In this document: positions 51,118 through 63,764 of the stretch, piece after piece | Position numbering within the stretch: position 1 is the first letter of the stretch | Layout of the letters: each line of letters begins with the position of its first letter | NCBI GenBank assembly: GCA_013398955.1 | Contig: VWPU01005414.1 | Coordinates: forward strand, 124,001 to 188,000 | Origin: Callaeas wilsoni | Lineage: Eukaryota; Chordata; Aves; Passeriformes; Callaeidae | DNA length: 64,000 bases | Direction of reading: 5' to 3' | Program-made: the position numbers and the translations under genes | Notes under the pieces: model-generated | The model's input: only the letters and a program-made list of their open reading frames with translations | Databases searched by the model: none | What the model was told of the DNA's origin: nothing

Positions 51118-51172
51118 AATATTTCAGTTGGAAGGGATCTACAATGATCATCTGTCCAGCAGCCTGTTTTGA
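51118..51172 (-). mobile_element. CR1 LINE 3' fragment abutting the array
   Basis: ATATTTCAGTTGGAAGGGAT, CTACAATGATCATCTGTCCA and GCAGCCTG match the reverse complement of a CR1 3' UTR. The element's 3' end lies at its left edge, exactly where the AAAGG array begins, so the array occupies the place of the usual terminal octamer repeats. Confidence 0.8.
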
Positions 51173-54100
51173 AGTAGTTCTGTGTGAGAGTGAGCCAAAA
51201 CCTGACAGACTACAGTGTTAGCTCAGAGGTAGCTTAAATCTGAGAGTACTGTAGGTCAGAAATCAATTTTGAAGGTTTCATGCAGAAAGATATAATCAGC
51301 TCTCAGGTTTGAGGGAAGACTTCAGCTTTTCAGTGTGCTCATGTCCCTCTGCATTACAGAATGGGACACATTCTGCCATTTCAGGGAAAGTTCTTACCTA
51401 AATTTAGGCTAGGAGATAAACCAAGTTGAATAAAAAAATAATGTGTTAGAAATAGCACAGTGGTTTTTATCTTGACACATTAAAAGGCTGGCAGTTTAGC
51501 AGTTTGTTTTTTGAAACAGTGCACTGTTCCCAACTTTCTTCAGGTCTTACATGGTTCTGTTCCTTGCAGTATGCTGTGGTAGTGACACCAAGAATTGTGT
51601 CTGCCACCAGAGGAAAAACCATATGTAGTCTAGTGTGTAGGCAGGAGGAGAGAAACTGAGGCATGAGTAAAATGATCAGCTACTTTATTTGTGTAGTTTA
51701 GGTTGTAATTTATCCCTAAAAGTAATGACCAGTAATCTCATGAAATAAGACATCTGAAGATTATAAGATCCAACAACATACCTTAGGCTGGATCAAAATC
51801 AAGGCACCAAAAATTAATCCTTCATATTTTATGAAAATGCATTTTCAAATTCCTAGATCTGACTTCAGCTATTATGATTTACATCCACGGTTAAAACAGA
51901 CTGTTCTGCAAAATCTCTAAAAGGAAATAACAAGTCTAAACACTTCAGATGAGCTTGTAATTTAGTAAATAGAATGCTGTTTTATGTCATGTTAGTAGGC
52001 TAAGCCTGCCCTGTATTAGAGAAGGAGAAACTTGTCCCTTGCCTGGATCTGCTTACTTGGTGCTCGCCTCCCACAAGAGTAATGTGGATTTGGTCTCAGA
52101 CTGCTCAGAACACAGTCTAAAAATTAATCTGAAAATCCCAAATCTTTGGTTTTAGGCAGGTCTTTGCCCTGGCTCACTGTGCAGCCCCACAGGCTCCAGC
52201 TGGCACAGGGCAAGGAACAAGAACATGTGAGAGCCACTTACAGCAGCAGCTCAGGGCTGTTACACCAACGCAGTTTCCCCACTGTGAGAGAGGAAGCAGG
52301 AGGGAGCTTTGAATAAGAACAGGTTGGATAAGGTCAGATATTCTGAGGAGGCAAAAGGAGATGATACCGTCTAGTCTCCCAAAGGCTTGCTGAAAACGTG
52401 GTATAGGACAAAAGCAGTGCAGCCTGTAAGCAGTCATCTGTGAAGGGAACAGAGGCGTTTTGTGAAGCCGCACTGGAGGAGCGTTCCTGTAAGAGTGCAT
52501 TTTCTTTATTGTGTAAATAATTTAGCAGTGGTGGTGTTTTGCCTTTAGGCAACAGTATTCCTATAAAGCAGTCATCAGTAATACAATGGATATGGATATG
52601 AGAAAATAAGAAACCTTTTTTTGGGTCAGAGGATGTAAAGTCACCCAGAAGAGGAACAGTTCTTTTGAGCTTTTGTGCAGAGATTAAAGTCTTCTACAGC
52701 AGGCCTTCAGTCTCCTGAACCAGCTACTTGACCAAGCAGAAGACGAGCAAAGTTTTATTGTTCAGGCATGGGAGCCTTTTGGCTTGGTAAAAAATCTCTG
52801 TTACCCCTACACAGTGTAATCCCATTTGACCGCCTCCTTCCCCCAGTCCCGCAGCAGGGCTGGGTGACTACAAAATCTGTAGAGAAACAGTGTTCGTACT
52901 GGTGAAGCTCTGTATCTGCAAGGCTGGCTATAATGGGTAAAAATTAAAAAGGAACAATTCTCCTGTAATTTTGATTTGTAATTGAGATTCTTTTTCAAAC
53001 AAAAAAGGTAATAAGTAAATCCTGGTATAATCTTCACCCTTTTTGAGACTTTTGCTGCTTTACCATGCAGTACTTGCCTCTGGCAGTCCTGTGAGAGGCA
53101 AGGGAGGACCAGTATGCCTGGCAGCCCTCCCTCCCTCTCCAGTCTGCCTTCCCCCTTGCATGTCTCCTGCAGTCATTTAGATCTCTCTGCTAAACTCTGT
53201 AAGGAAGAAGGAGAGCACAGCTCCTTTGATGATCTTGATCTAAATAGCAAGTTGTCATCTGAAGTAAAAGAGAGAGACTGCAGTGGATGAAAGAAAAGCA
53301 ATATGCTGATTTTCTGGTCTAGCAGTGCTGTTATTCTACCTGTGTCCCAAGCCCATACACAAATAATTGGGAATTTGCTCTCTTAATGGTTGTTGGGTTT
53401 TTTTATTGTACCTCCGTGGCTGTGTGGGTGAATGTAAAAAGTGTTTTGTACATGTATATATGTATATTTGGTAGACACTGCACAGCTAAAGCCTCTTTCA
53501 ATTTTCTCTCTAATTTATTTTTAATTTTGCAACCCTCCAGGGGTAAATCCTTATTACAAGATGTAAAACCATCTCTTCTACAAAGCAGCTTATTTGTTGA
53601 TTTTTAATTCGAGCCAGCAGATGCAAAGCTGTAGCTTTTTTCCAAACACTGAGAGCTCCTCTGTATATATAACTGTCAAGTGTGTGTCTCACTGCAAAAT
53701 TAGTAAAAATTTTAACAATTCTAAAAAGAGCAAGAAGAGAAGGTTTTTATTTCTCTTTATTAGGACTATGTTAGCCTTCTGAATCTTGAAACATTCTTAA
53801 TCGGCAACTTACTTTTAAATCTACCTTACATTTGGATTAGACTGAATATGAAGACTTACATTTTCAGAAGCTCAAGGGCTAAAAGAAGTTGAGGGTTTGT
53901 TTTTTGAAGGAGGACCTCCATCAAAAGAAGGCAGTGTCCAAAGATGGCATTACTGTGTGCACTTTTATAAATGCATGTTCACTGGCATCAATATGTGCTT
54001 TGCCTCACGGGTAATGTTGCCCTTAAACTAACCTGCACACTTTATGGTTTAATATTTGTTTATATGACTGGCTGAAAGTGCTAGTCACAGAGGTATTGCA

Positions 54101-55777
54101 AGAATAACAAAAAGACATGATCTGAAATAATCTCCCTTCCTACTGTATCTCATTCTAATCAATTCATGTTTTAAAAAAAAGGTGAAAAAACTCCTTTAAA
54201 ATGCTTTACCAGTTGGTTCAGGTGTTGGCATGTACATTTGGTCCTTCTGGTCTACTATGCTTACAACTCAAAAGACACGAATAATTAATTTGCTTTGAGT
54301 TCTCATCGAGGGAAACAAATTTTAAAAAAAACCAGATTGTCTCTTTTTGCTTTGTTTTTAATAAAGTGCGCTGGTTTTGTTCCCCTCATTGTTTTTACGC
54401 GAGGGTGATGTTTATTTCTATTCAGGATGTGAATCTTAGAACAAAGCTCTTGATTCTCTCTGCTTCTCCTTTAATTCTTCCCAAGTCAAGGCCTCCCACT
54501 TACCTCCTTAACTCCTATTTCCATTCTCTTTGTTGTCTGAATTCACTGAGGATGATTCACTGTCAATTCACTGTGATTGCTGTTCAGAGGTCCTGTCCTG
54601 CTGGCAGCCCCACACCTTCTCCAGGTTGTCTTCCACTGTTGCCTTTTACTAGGTGTTTTTTGCTAAAGTGGGACATTTGAGTATGGTGACTTCATTTCAG
54701 CCACCTGTCAAAACCAGGACTCCACCTGCCTCTGCCTTGATCTGTCCATGGAGTTGGACTGACAGTCTCTGCAGATGGTCATCTTCCTTCTGCCTGTCTC
54801 CCCAAAAGGTCTCCCACTTTGGAAGTGATTCCAGAGCTTTTTGCTCTGCACAGCATTCTCAGCAGAAACTGCTCTTTTGCAGTTTGGAATATCTCAGAGA
54901 TCTATACCAAAGATAAGTTACCATATACCAAGTATTTATCTTATTTTCATCAAGAGCAACAAAGGAATTAAGAAAGCAAGAAGAGAGAACTGTGTATGTC
55001 AGTTTAAATTGTAGAAGATTTAATTTCATTTGCTGGAAACTCTTAACTTTACCCATTAGCCAGAAGTCATGGCCGTATATTTCTTTTTAAAGCTAACTTG
55101 GTTGGCCACATCTGAGCAATATGGTGATCTGTGGCTGGAAACTGAAGAAAGCACTGGCAAACCAAAGGCACCGAGGATCCTTAAGCTGTGTCCATAGTCC
55201 TCGCTCAGGAATCTATTGCCAGTGCAGTTCTTGAGCCTGCTGCTTCTCTCTGCTTTTGAAGGTACCATCAAGATCCTATTGTAAAAAAAAAGGATTCAGG
55301 TGGGATTTCCACTGTTGGAATACAGACAGTTTGATGTCTTCAATTAGCTTAGCTTTATCTTTACAATTAAAATGTCACTCTGCAATGTTAACCATATCTT
55401 TCCATTGCATTGTTGTTTTCTAGTTGATGCTTTAAAAGCATTTCTGGGCAGCATAAAAACTTGCGATACAGTTTCAATACCTGTAAAGGATTTTTCTGTG
55501 TGGTTTACACTGATTTTAGTAGAAAGTAGGACACCTAATCTCAAATGCTCTTTTAAAAACATCTCTCTAAATATATTTTAAAAATAATTGAAATTATTCT
55601 GCATGCTCAAATCATCATAAAAGTACATAGATGTAGTCATAATTATATCTGAAGGATGGGATTTACTAAGTGTAACAGGAAAGTGTGGTATGATTGAATG
55701 TACTTACTCTTTATTCATTGTCTTAAATATTACTCTACTGATCATGCTGTTTCTGCTATTTTTCTGCTGCTTACTGA
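51173..55777. other. Intronic sequence, nothing recognised
   Basis: About 4.6 kb without a recognised family or gene. Short TA/TG runs occur near 53.45 kb. Confidence 0.55.
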
Positions 55778-55852
55778 AAGAAAGAGAGAGAACAAGGAGA
55801 AGGGAGTGAGGCAAGGAAGGAGGGGAGGGACGAAGGAAAGGGAAAGCAGACT
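55778..55852. repeat. Imperfect polypurine tract
   Basis: GAAAGAAAGAGAGAGAACAA followed by GGAGAAGGG, GGAAGGAGGGGAGGGA and GGAAAGGGAAAG is almost only purine on the + strand. It lies about 1.5 kb before exon 3. Confidence 0.8.
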
Positions 55853-57385
55853 TAGCATTTACAGTTTTGCACTCAATGTCATTATCACTGTAACAAATAA
55901 TTAGACTGTTGCCTAATAATATGCCATTGAAAGAGTGTATGTGTGAGCACCTGTCAATGAACAAACATGAAATGATTCAGATGCTTTGTTCAGGTAAATA
56001 CCCATTCAAGTCACTCATCGGAGCCAAGCTTTAACAGCTATGATTTTTGAATTAACTTTTGAAGTAATTATCTGTTTGTGTTTGAATCTTGTAAGATCTG
56101 AGATACCTGTGCTGTAGAGAGCCTGCTGTTTCTGCCATGGTATGGCAGCCCATATATCACTGGGTCCATTTGAACCAGAGAGTGAACACACTTGTGATGA
56201 AGGAAAATGATGAAGGAGAATTGGGAAGCTTGAGCAAGTTTTGGTGGCAATGGACAATAATGATCCTTTTCTTCTGTGTTTTCCATCACCCATTTTGATG
56301 ATCAAGGGCACTTAGAAAAGCTACAGCAACATGAAAAAATCTTGGAATAGTGGGGTTTGCTTTGAAACTTTCAAGACAGTTCAAATACCTTTTATAGTTC
56401 TTTGACAGTACAAGTAAACCCGACTTAGATTCCTTTTTAGAGTACAAACTCTGAAAGACCTCCAGTCGTACTGCGTTCAGTCACAGTCTGCCCCTTTCAC
56501 AGGGAAGTCTCATCATGTGTGGAACTTACAGTAATGAAAATAAGTTACAGATTTGCCCACCCTCACTAATGAGCTGTTTGCTTTTGAATGGAGAACAATA
56601 ATAATCCCTAGACCACCATGAGGAATGCTTTGACCTTTTGAAAGTTGTGGGTTTGATCTGCAGGCTGTATTGTAGTGTCAGTTTTCAAGTGGTGAAGATT
56701 AAATACTGGGTGATTGACAGGGTTCCCATAGAAGGCAACAAACCTGCCTGCTTCAGAAAAAAGATTCTGGGAGCAGAGCAACTGTCACCCAAAATATGTC
56801 TCAGTGCAGCCTTTCTCTAAACAAATCCGATCCTTTGAACCTCTAGGATCAGAATAACCCATCCTTAGAATGGGATCTCTCATATGCCCAAATGTGATGC
56901 TGTTACTCTCCTGCTTTAATATTCCATCATATTTAAGAATACTGATAATCTCCCACCCTGGCAAAAACCTGTTGCATTATATGTGCAGCACACAACATTT
57001 TATCAGTGTGTATGGAAATTATAAATGTATAAACTGCTCTATTCTTTAGCACTTTATATGTGCACCTACATGTGTATATATAAAACTAAAGGTGAGAATA
57101 TATACCTGGTCTGCTCAAGCTGCGCATGTTTTTCTTGCTGGTGTTTACATCTTAAGTGAAGTGTCAGTCTGACCCTCACATATTACTTTGCCAGGCTGGC
57201 TCTTTTAATACCTGCTAGAAAAATAGGATGTGTTAGTTTTCACTTCCTCGCAGTACCTCTTTGTATATGGTGGCTTTTAACTGAATAGTGCAAATGTGAG
57301 AGATCTAGATAATTTCTCTGGACAGGCAGGTATTTGGTGCATGTAAACCTAACTCTGACATAATTGTTGTTGTTTACTACCACAG
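55853..57385. other. 3' end of intron 2
   Basis: About 1.5 kb of ordinary intron that ends in the exon 3 acceptor. Short TATA/TGTA runs lie near 57.07 kb. No repeat family or gene was recognised. Confidence 0.55.
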
Positions 57386-57513
57386 GAGAAGAAAACTTGC
57401 TTGCAATTTTGAAGAGGAGATGGTGGAAGTACATGATCCTGGGGATAATAGATATAGAAGCCAACTACCTGGTAGTCAAAGCTTATCAATACACGACTCT
57501 TACCAGTGTACAG
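57386..57513 (+). CDS. SLC35F1: SLC35F1 exon 3 (loop and TM3)
   Basis: This internal coding exon of 128 nt completes the Gly codon begun in exon 2 and adds 42 residues. It opens with [16 protein letters not shown], a basic cytosolic loop, followed by the hydrophobic stretch [18 protein letters not shown] (TM3) and the SLC35F signature region [10 protein letters not shown]. From memory the human protein is the same apart from a few conservative changes (such as Lys/Arg and Ile/Leu or Val). The acceptor is a T-rich tract ending CACAG at 57385 and the donor is CAG|GTAAGG at 57514. It ends in phase 0 after Gln, which fits the LLDCF start of the following SLC35F1 exon, outside the window. Two further GTAAG sites follow within 40 nt. 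Confidence 0.97.
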
Positions 57514-57558
57514 GTAAGGACTCAAAGGATTTCCTCTTTTGAGGTAAGATAGGTAAGG
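57514..57558 (+). other. SLC35F1: Cluster of three 5' splice-site sequences
   Basis: GTAAGG at 57514 (the expected donor, after CAG) is followed by GAG|GTAAGA at 57544 and AG|GTAAGG at 57553. Use of the second donor adds exactly 30 nt, 10 codons ([10 protein letters not shown]), in frame and without a stop. Use of the third adds 39 nt whose last codon is TAG. Whether any but the first is used is unknown. Confidence 0.6.
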
Positions 57559-57892
57559 TCCAGTGGGGTCAGTGGTGTAGTATCTATTGGCTTCAGTGAA
57601 CCAATAGCTAATTGCTGCCTCTGACTTTTGTGTCATTTTTAATGCTGACCTCTAAGACACATTTTTTCATATTGGACTTTTATTACTCAGTATTTTCCAA
57701 ACTGTACAAAAATATTCTTACTTTCATTTTCTTTCTCTCCAGTCATAATCACATTTTTTTGCATTATCTACATAATTTAGTCCTTTAGGGAAATATTTTC
57801 AGATTGGCTGAAATGTTTTTCTCACTTTGTATTGTACTTGGAAAAAACACAAGCACTTCTTTTAGATTTCCTTAGTTAGATCTGAGTTTCTA

Positions 57893-58845
57893 AAGGTCAG
57901 GTGGGTTGACCCTGTCTGGACATCAAGTGTCCACCAAAACCACTCTATTACTCTCCTCCACAGCTGGATCAGAGGAGAGGGAATATAAGGGAAGATTTGT
58001 GGGTCAAGATAAGGACAGGGACAGATCACTCACCAGTTACCGTCACAAGCAGAGCAGACTCAGCTTGGGAAAATTAGTCTAATTTATTACCAGTCAAATC
58101 ACTCACATTCTTCCCCTGCTCCAGTGTGGGATCCCTCCCGCAGGAGACACTTCTCCACCAACCTCTACTTCCTACAGGTTGCAGTTCTTCACAAACTGCC
58201 CCAGCACGGGTCCCTTTCACAGGGTGCAGCCCCTCAGGAACAGGCTGGGACCCTCTCTGAACAGCTTCAGAGTGGGTCCCCTTCAGGGTCGCAAGTCCTG
58301 CCAGCAAACCTGCTCCAGCATGGGATTCTCTGTCCATAGGTCCACAGGTCGTGCTAGGAGCCTGCTCCAACAGAGGCTTCCCATGGGATCACAGCCTCCT
58401 TTGGGCAGTGACCTGCTCCTGCATGGGGTTCTCCACAACCTGCAGGTGAATCTCTGCTCCACCGTGAACTTCCATGGGCTGCAGAGGGACATCCTGTCTG
58501 ACCATGGTCCGCACCATGCACCGCAGGGGAACCTCTGCTCTGACACCCGAAGCACCTCCTCCCTTTCATTCTGCACTGCTCTTGGTGTCTGCAGAGTTGC
58601 TGCTTTCGCGTGTTCTCACTCCTCTCTCCAGCTGCAATCTCTGTTGCACAGTGTTGTTTCTTTTTCTCTCTGCTTAACTGTATTATCCCAGAGGTGCTAC
58701 CACTGTCATTGATGGGCTCAGCCTTGGCCAGCAGTGAGTCCATCTTGGAGACAGCTGGCGTTGGCTCTGTCAACTTCTAGCTGCTTCTCAGAGAAGCCAC
58801 CCCTGTAGACCCCACTGCTGTCACAGCCTTGCCAAGAAAAGCAAA
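57893..58845 (-). mobile_element. Degenerate avian LTR (~950 bp)
   Basis: I recognise, read on the + strand, GGTTGACCCTGTCTGGACAT, GGGTCAAGATAAGGACAGGG, CACTCACCAGTTACCGTCAC, the block rich in CTGCTCC...GGGTCC words, and the right-hand GATGGGCTCAGCCTTGGCCA and GAAGCCACCCCTGTAGAC. This order matches a very widespread bird LTR, oriented on the minus strand. AATAAA on the minus strand lies near 58081-58088. The terminal TG/CA ends are not preserved and no target duplication was found, so the insertion is old and edges are approximate. The 177-codon frame inside is spurious. Confidence 0.8.
58117..58545. repeat. Degenerate sub-repeats within the LTR
   Basis: Imperfect units beginning CTGCTCC (or close variants) and containing a GGGTCC/GGGATC word recur about every 40-52 bp. 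Clear starts lie at 58310, 58362, 58413, 58454 and 58535, with diverged units before them. The array is part of the LTR family itself. Confidence 0.75.
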
Positions 58846-61800
58846 GAGAGGATGTTTAGGATCCCATAATTAGATCAGAGTGAAAAAGTTGTCATTAAAT
58901 AAAATGAATGCAGGTTTTATGAAGAAGTCCTACTTCAATGCAAGCCGTTAGATGTGTTATATAACAGCCTAACTGCAGCTATCAAAAAGTATAGTCCCTG
59001 CTAAAAAATTATATGTGCAGTGAGCAAAAGCTAGGGTAGCGATTTCTTCAAAGATAAAACCTGGATATTTTATATATAAAAACACAAAAGAATCAGACTT
59101 CTTCCAATTTAAGTGGAAAAGTGAATAATAGAAACATTGTTAAGAGACTGTCTTGGGAAATCATTGCATACTTCATTGCTACTTGTTCTAAAACCTAAAA
59201 GCCTAGTGCCTCTTTACATTATTTTTAAATAACTGAGCAACACTAGGTAGTGTTCAATGTATTTTACACCTTACTCACCCAAAGTTTGCATTAGAGCTAA
59301 TAAAATAAAGGAGCACCAGTTAATGTTCTGCAGATTCAAAGCTAATTAAGAGTATATTTCTTCCATAGCTGAAAAGCAGTATTGGAAATCCTGAGCTTCT
59401 TTAGCTGAATAAGAAGCCAAAATAGAAGAAAGCTATGAATTCAAGGAATTTGAGTGTGAGGTTTATGCTAAATATTCACAAGTGCTTCTGGCATCAGAAT
59501 CCAGGTTTGAGGATTCTTTGAATCATGCCCAGACAATGTAATATTGTTTTTAACACTTTTCCAAATCTGATTACTTAGTATAGAATAAAGCTTAAATCCA
59601 CATAAACCTCATATTCTCTGATTTTACAGCTACTAAAAGCCTCGAAGAGAAAAGCAAACTGAATTGCTTCTTTAGCGTGATTCACTCACAGCAAGTATAA
59701 ATAGTGGACTGAACAGGATGACTCAGGTTATTAAATCCCATCTCCCAAAGCCAGCAACAAGGACGTACCAAAGATTCATCTGGCCAGGCCTATGAACCCC
59801 CACTTCCAGAAGATGCAGATTCTCAAGCCAGCAGTGCAATGAGCATGGCCTTTAGTGTATTGTGTTGAGAGATCAAAAGTTACAGTGTAATGGGGAAGCA
59901 GGCAGGAGAGTTCAAGGGCATTGCCGGTGCCTCGACAGGGAATTTGTTAGCTGAAATCATCCATGTTCTCCTTTTCAACTGAGAGAGAGAGAGCGAGGAG
60001 TGGTGGATCAGGAGAACTGTCAGAGGGCACAGACAATGTCATGTCCATTTTTAGACCTCTTCCACATTGAAATTACAACAGAGTTCAGGTTTCTTTCCTG
60101 TGTAGCTTGAAGAAGGAACAGGTAGGAACTCATTCTGTCAAGCTTTTTTCCAGGCATGGAATGAATACAGGGTCACCTTTTCCCATAGTTGTCCTTGTTT
60201 GCTCAGATGCATGTAGAGTGACTGAAAATACCTGTTGCGTTTTAAACTCATTTCATGCTCTAATATGAATGAGCTTCTAAGTGACAAGCCCAAAGAGACA
60301 ATGAGAATGGGACAAGTATGAGGTAATGCATTAAGATGTTGAATCAAATGACACATTTTCTGAAATGTAGCCAAACAGCCTGTTTCATTTAAAGATGAAA
60401 CAGATGCAGCTCTGGGGATTATTCAGCGCTGGTCAAAGTGTATCGTGGTATGAAGTGAAGACTGAAAAAGTGAAAAATAGAAGATGAAGTAAAGAAAGCT
60501 TTTCCTAGAATCTGATTTTTGAAGAAGAAAACAAGACTCTCAAGAGAAAAGGACTCTCTGTCCTGAAAGGCCTGATCCTGCAGGAGTGCTACCTGTGAGG
60601 CCATAAATTCTTGCTGGCACATAGCAAAAAATGTTCAAATCCTTTCAGAACTGAGGCCCAAGAAACTATTGGTACCTGCCACAAATCAGCGTGGCTTTGA
60701 CTAAAGGCTGTGGGAGCTACGCCTCCGTATACTCTGGGCTGAGAATTGAGCCCTTCAAGCCAGTTCTGGGGGTTTTTGATGGAGAAAATGTAAGAGTTTT
60801 CAAAACTGTCGCTTGACTAAATGACAAATCTTGCAGTATTTTTATAATGGTGGTACATGGACCATTTTGGTAGGAAATCAGTTTTACAGCATGTCCTTTT
60901 TTTCCACATGACATCTCTGCTCCATCATGCAAAACTAACTTGCACTTGCAAGTGTACAGTGCTTGTGGTGCTTTTAGGCAAAAAAACCCATTACGCTGGT
61001 CCCAGCAGAAAGCCAAGGCTTAACAGTAAAAATACACCTTTATTGCAAATGCTTTGATTTCAGCTTCACCAAAATACTTTTAACATTCAACTGCTTTGTT
61101 TGCCAAGTAGCTTTAAACTCTTGGGACTGTCAGAGTTTCTAGTTTTTACTCCATGCTTTTGTTTTTTAATATTTGGTATTATTTCATCATGGTTCCAGGA
61201 AAAGACTGAAAATGGTGCCCTACTTTTTCTCAGTGTTTCACACCCAGACTTTCCTATATTTTAAGATTCTCTTTTGGCTTTGATCTGGGAAAACAGGATT
61301 TTCTAATAAATCTTCCTACATATCTTTCTCCAAATGCCTTCAAAATCACAGTGAATGAGAACATGTAGGCACAAATTAGAAATGAATGTGGTACCTAACC
61401 TTTACTTTTGGACATGCTTCTGATTATTTCAAGTTCTCAGGTACTCTGTAATTACTATCTGAGAATGTGGCAGTCAGTTTCATCATAAGATGAAAGCAAA
61501 GTACTGTGAAGCCTAGAAAAACATAATTTTCCTCTTTAAAAAAACCCCAACAAACAACTGAAATACCTCCCTTATAAATTAGGTGACATAAAATTTAGAT
61601 TGAAAATCAATGCACTATTTATATTTCAGTCATCAAGGTGTAGGTCATTTGCTAAGGATAAAATCTAAGTTACCCGTTTTAGGCACCAGCAGTGCAATCC
61701 AAAGACAACTCGGTTCGATGGAACAATGCAAGAAATTCACATCTAATTGTCTACAAATCTAAAATGTCGTGGACATCTCTTATCCCTTCCCCTGCTGCTC

Positions 61801-63764
61801 AGAGCACGATCTTGGGGCATGAAAATATGTTTGAACCTATCAGGTTGCTTCTTCTTTGGTAGCTTTAAGCTCTAGTTCTTTGCATGCCCAGAGTGATTCT
61901 GTATTGATGGAGATAGATGCCTAAATACCTGCCTCCATTAAAAAACTCAAAAGCTAAGTATTCCTACATCAAAGTACCCCAAGGAACTCAATTTGTTAGA
62001 TATCATCTTAGCACACCTCAAGTGCTTGCAGAAAGCCTGGAGTGCTTTCCAAATTGTAAGTGTGGAGCCACCTTTTTCATAAAGTCATAGCTTTTAGTGC
62101 AGTGGCCCACAGAAAGGGCTTGACTTAACTCCATCGCAGCTGGAGGGGATGGAAACTCAAGCTTCCTATGGCCATGAAAATGCTCAGGCTAGTCCATGAA
62201 AACCATTCCCTAGAGGGTACTCTTTAAAAAACTGAGTGTACATCAGTTAAAAGGCACAGGAGTTTGTGGATGGATCAATTTGATATCCAAACCCACCTAT
62301 TTCGAGAAGTACCAGAGATCAGTCGCACTTAATGTTATCAGGCATATGTATATTGATTGCCAGACAGCCCAAACTTGTGAAATGATCTTTAGTTTCTCTT
62401 TGTTGTATTACGCTAACTTGCAGTAGATTTTGCAGCCTTCTTGCATGTCAGCTGTACCAGATACGGAACGTACACTAAGCGCTCCCTTGTACACTGGCAC
62501 CTGATCCCATGGACTTGTTTTAAAAGCTATGTACTTAACTCTCAGGGCTGCCTGTGGTAATGCGTGTCATATTTATCCTAATGGGTTTTAAAACAACTCG
62601 GGTGTAGGCCTGTGGAAGGTTTATTAACTATTCAAGAATGATGTTTAAAATACTGTTAGAGACACCTTTTACACAGCAGATAAAATTGCTTCCCCCAGAG
62701 GGAATTACAAGATTCAGCAGTTATTGCAGTTATTTAGATCTAGATATTAAATTTCCTAGAAACTATGTTTTGACTTCAACTTGCCTGTACTGCATTTACA
62801 GTGTACCACACACGTACATCCTCCCAAATCCATAATGTCTTCCACTAAGCCTGTTAGGATACTAACAACTGTAACCTTTTCTGCCAGGTAAGTGCTTTCT
62901 CATCATATCAAGCTGCTTTATGAGGCAGACTGCCCTCACCCTTCTGCCCACATTAATTAGCTCTCCTTGCTCCAGTACATTGTTCTATCTCCGCATTACA
63001 CTCATGTTGCACTCTCCAGAGGTGAAGTTATCCTTTTTCTGTATTATGACATCACACAGAAATCTAGATTATTTCTGCAACACCTTGCATAGTAGTACTG
63101 CAGAGTATACATACAATGTCACGAGAAGAGAGGCACTGTCAAGGAGAGAGAGATGTTTCCAAATAGCAATTTATCTGGTAGTTTATTCCTTGGGCAATCA
63201 AGCCTTTGATTGGCATGATGAAAACAAAGGTAGTAAAAGCTGGGATTTATAGACATCAGGAGACAGGCTATAAAGCTATATGCTGATGTTCTCAACTTCT
63301 CTTAGATCACTGTGAAGCTCAGCAGTACATCACACTTCCAATTACCTCTGGCAGTTTTCATATCTCAACAACTGCCACCAGAAAAGGAAAGGAGTCAGCA
63401 GTAAGGGCTTATTATAGGAGAGCTGGATGGCACAGACTTTACTTTGTTCTTGGTCCCTGTGGACTCAATGTACATTGAGGCACAAGGTTTGAGATGGTTT
63501 TGAAGCAAATCTGGGAGGCGAGGAGCAGGGCATGTGTAATATTGAAATTGTTGATCCACATTGTCTGGTGGCTGCTAATGTGAATTATCCCAAAAGCAGA
63601 GATAAATTCCACTCCTTCCCTTCCTTCTCCCATCCTATGAATGTAAGATTGACCATACTTCCCTGTTCTGCTTCAGGGCAGTGAGAAAATAAAGAAATGT
63701 TAATAAAGTTTGCAGATCAGCATTTTGCAGAAGTGTTGCATACTGTACATTTAGACTGTGAGAG
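58846..63764. other. Intronic sequence, nothing recognised
   Basis: About 4.9 kb of intron 3 between two LTRs. A short GA run lies near 59.98 kb. No CR1, SINE, RNA gene or coding exon was recognised. Confidence 0.55.

Larger units (their letters stand above)
6692..57385 (+). other. SLC35F1: SLC35F1 intron 2 (complete, ~50.7 kb)
   Basis: This is the entire interval between the two recognised exons. It is bounded by GTAAGT at 6692 and a TTGTTGTTG...CACAG acceptor ending at 57385. It is AT-rich avian intronic DNA with scattered CR1 fragments, one tRNA-type SINE, one MIR-like remnant, two LTRs and several tandem repeats, each listed separately. No nested gene, RNA gene or processed pseudogene could be supported on either strand. 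Confidence 0.93.

Noticed and set aside
50480..51151. 223-codon minus-strand and 139-codon plus-strand open frames
   Set aside because: They are translations of the pentamer arrays. A 5-bp unit free of stop codons stays open in every frame.
58179..58712. 177-codon plus-strand frame and overlapping minus-strand frames
   Set aside because: They fall inside the degenerate LTR, overlap each other on both strands and carry no retroviral protein motif.
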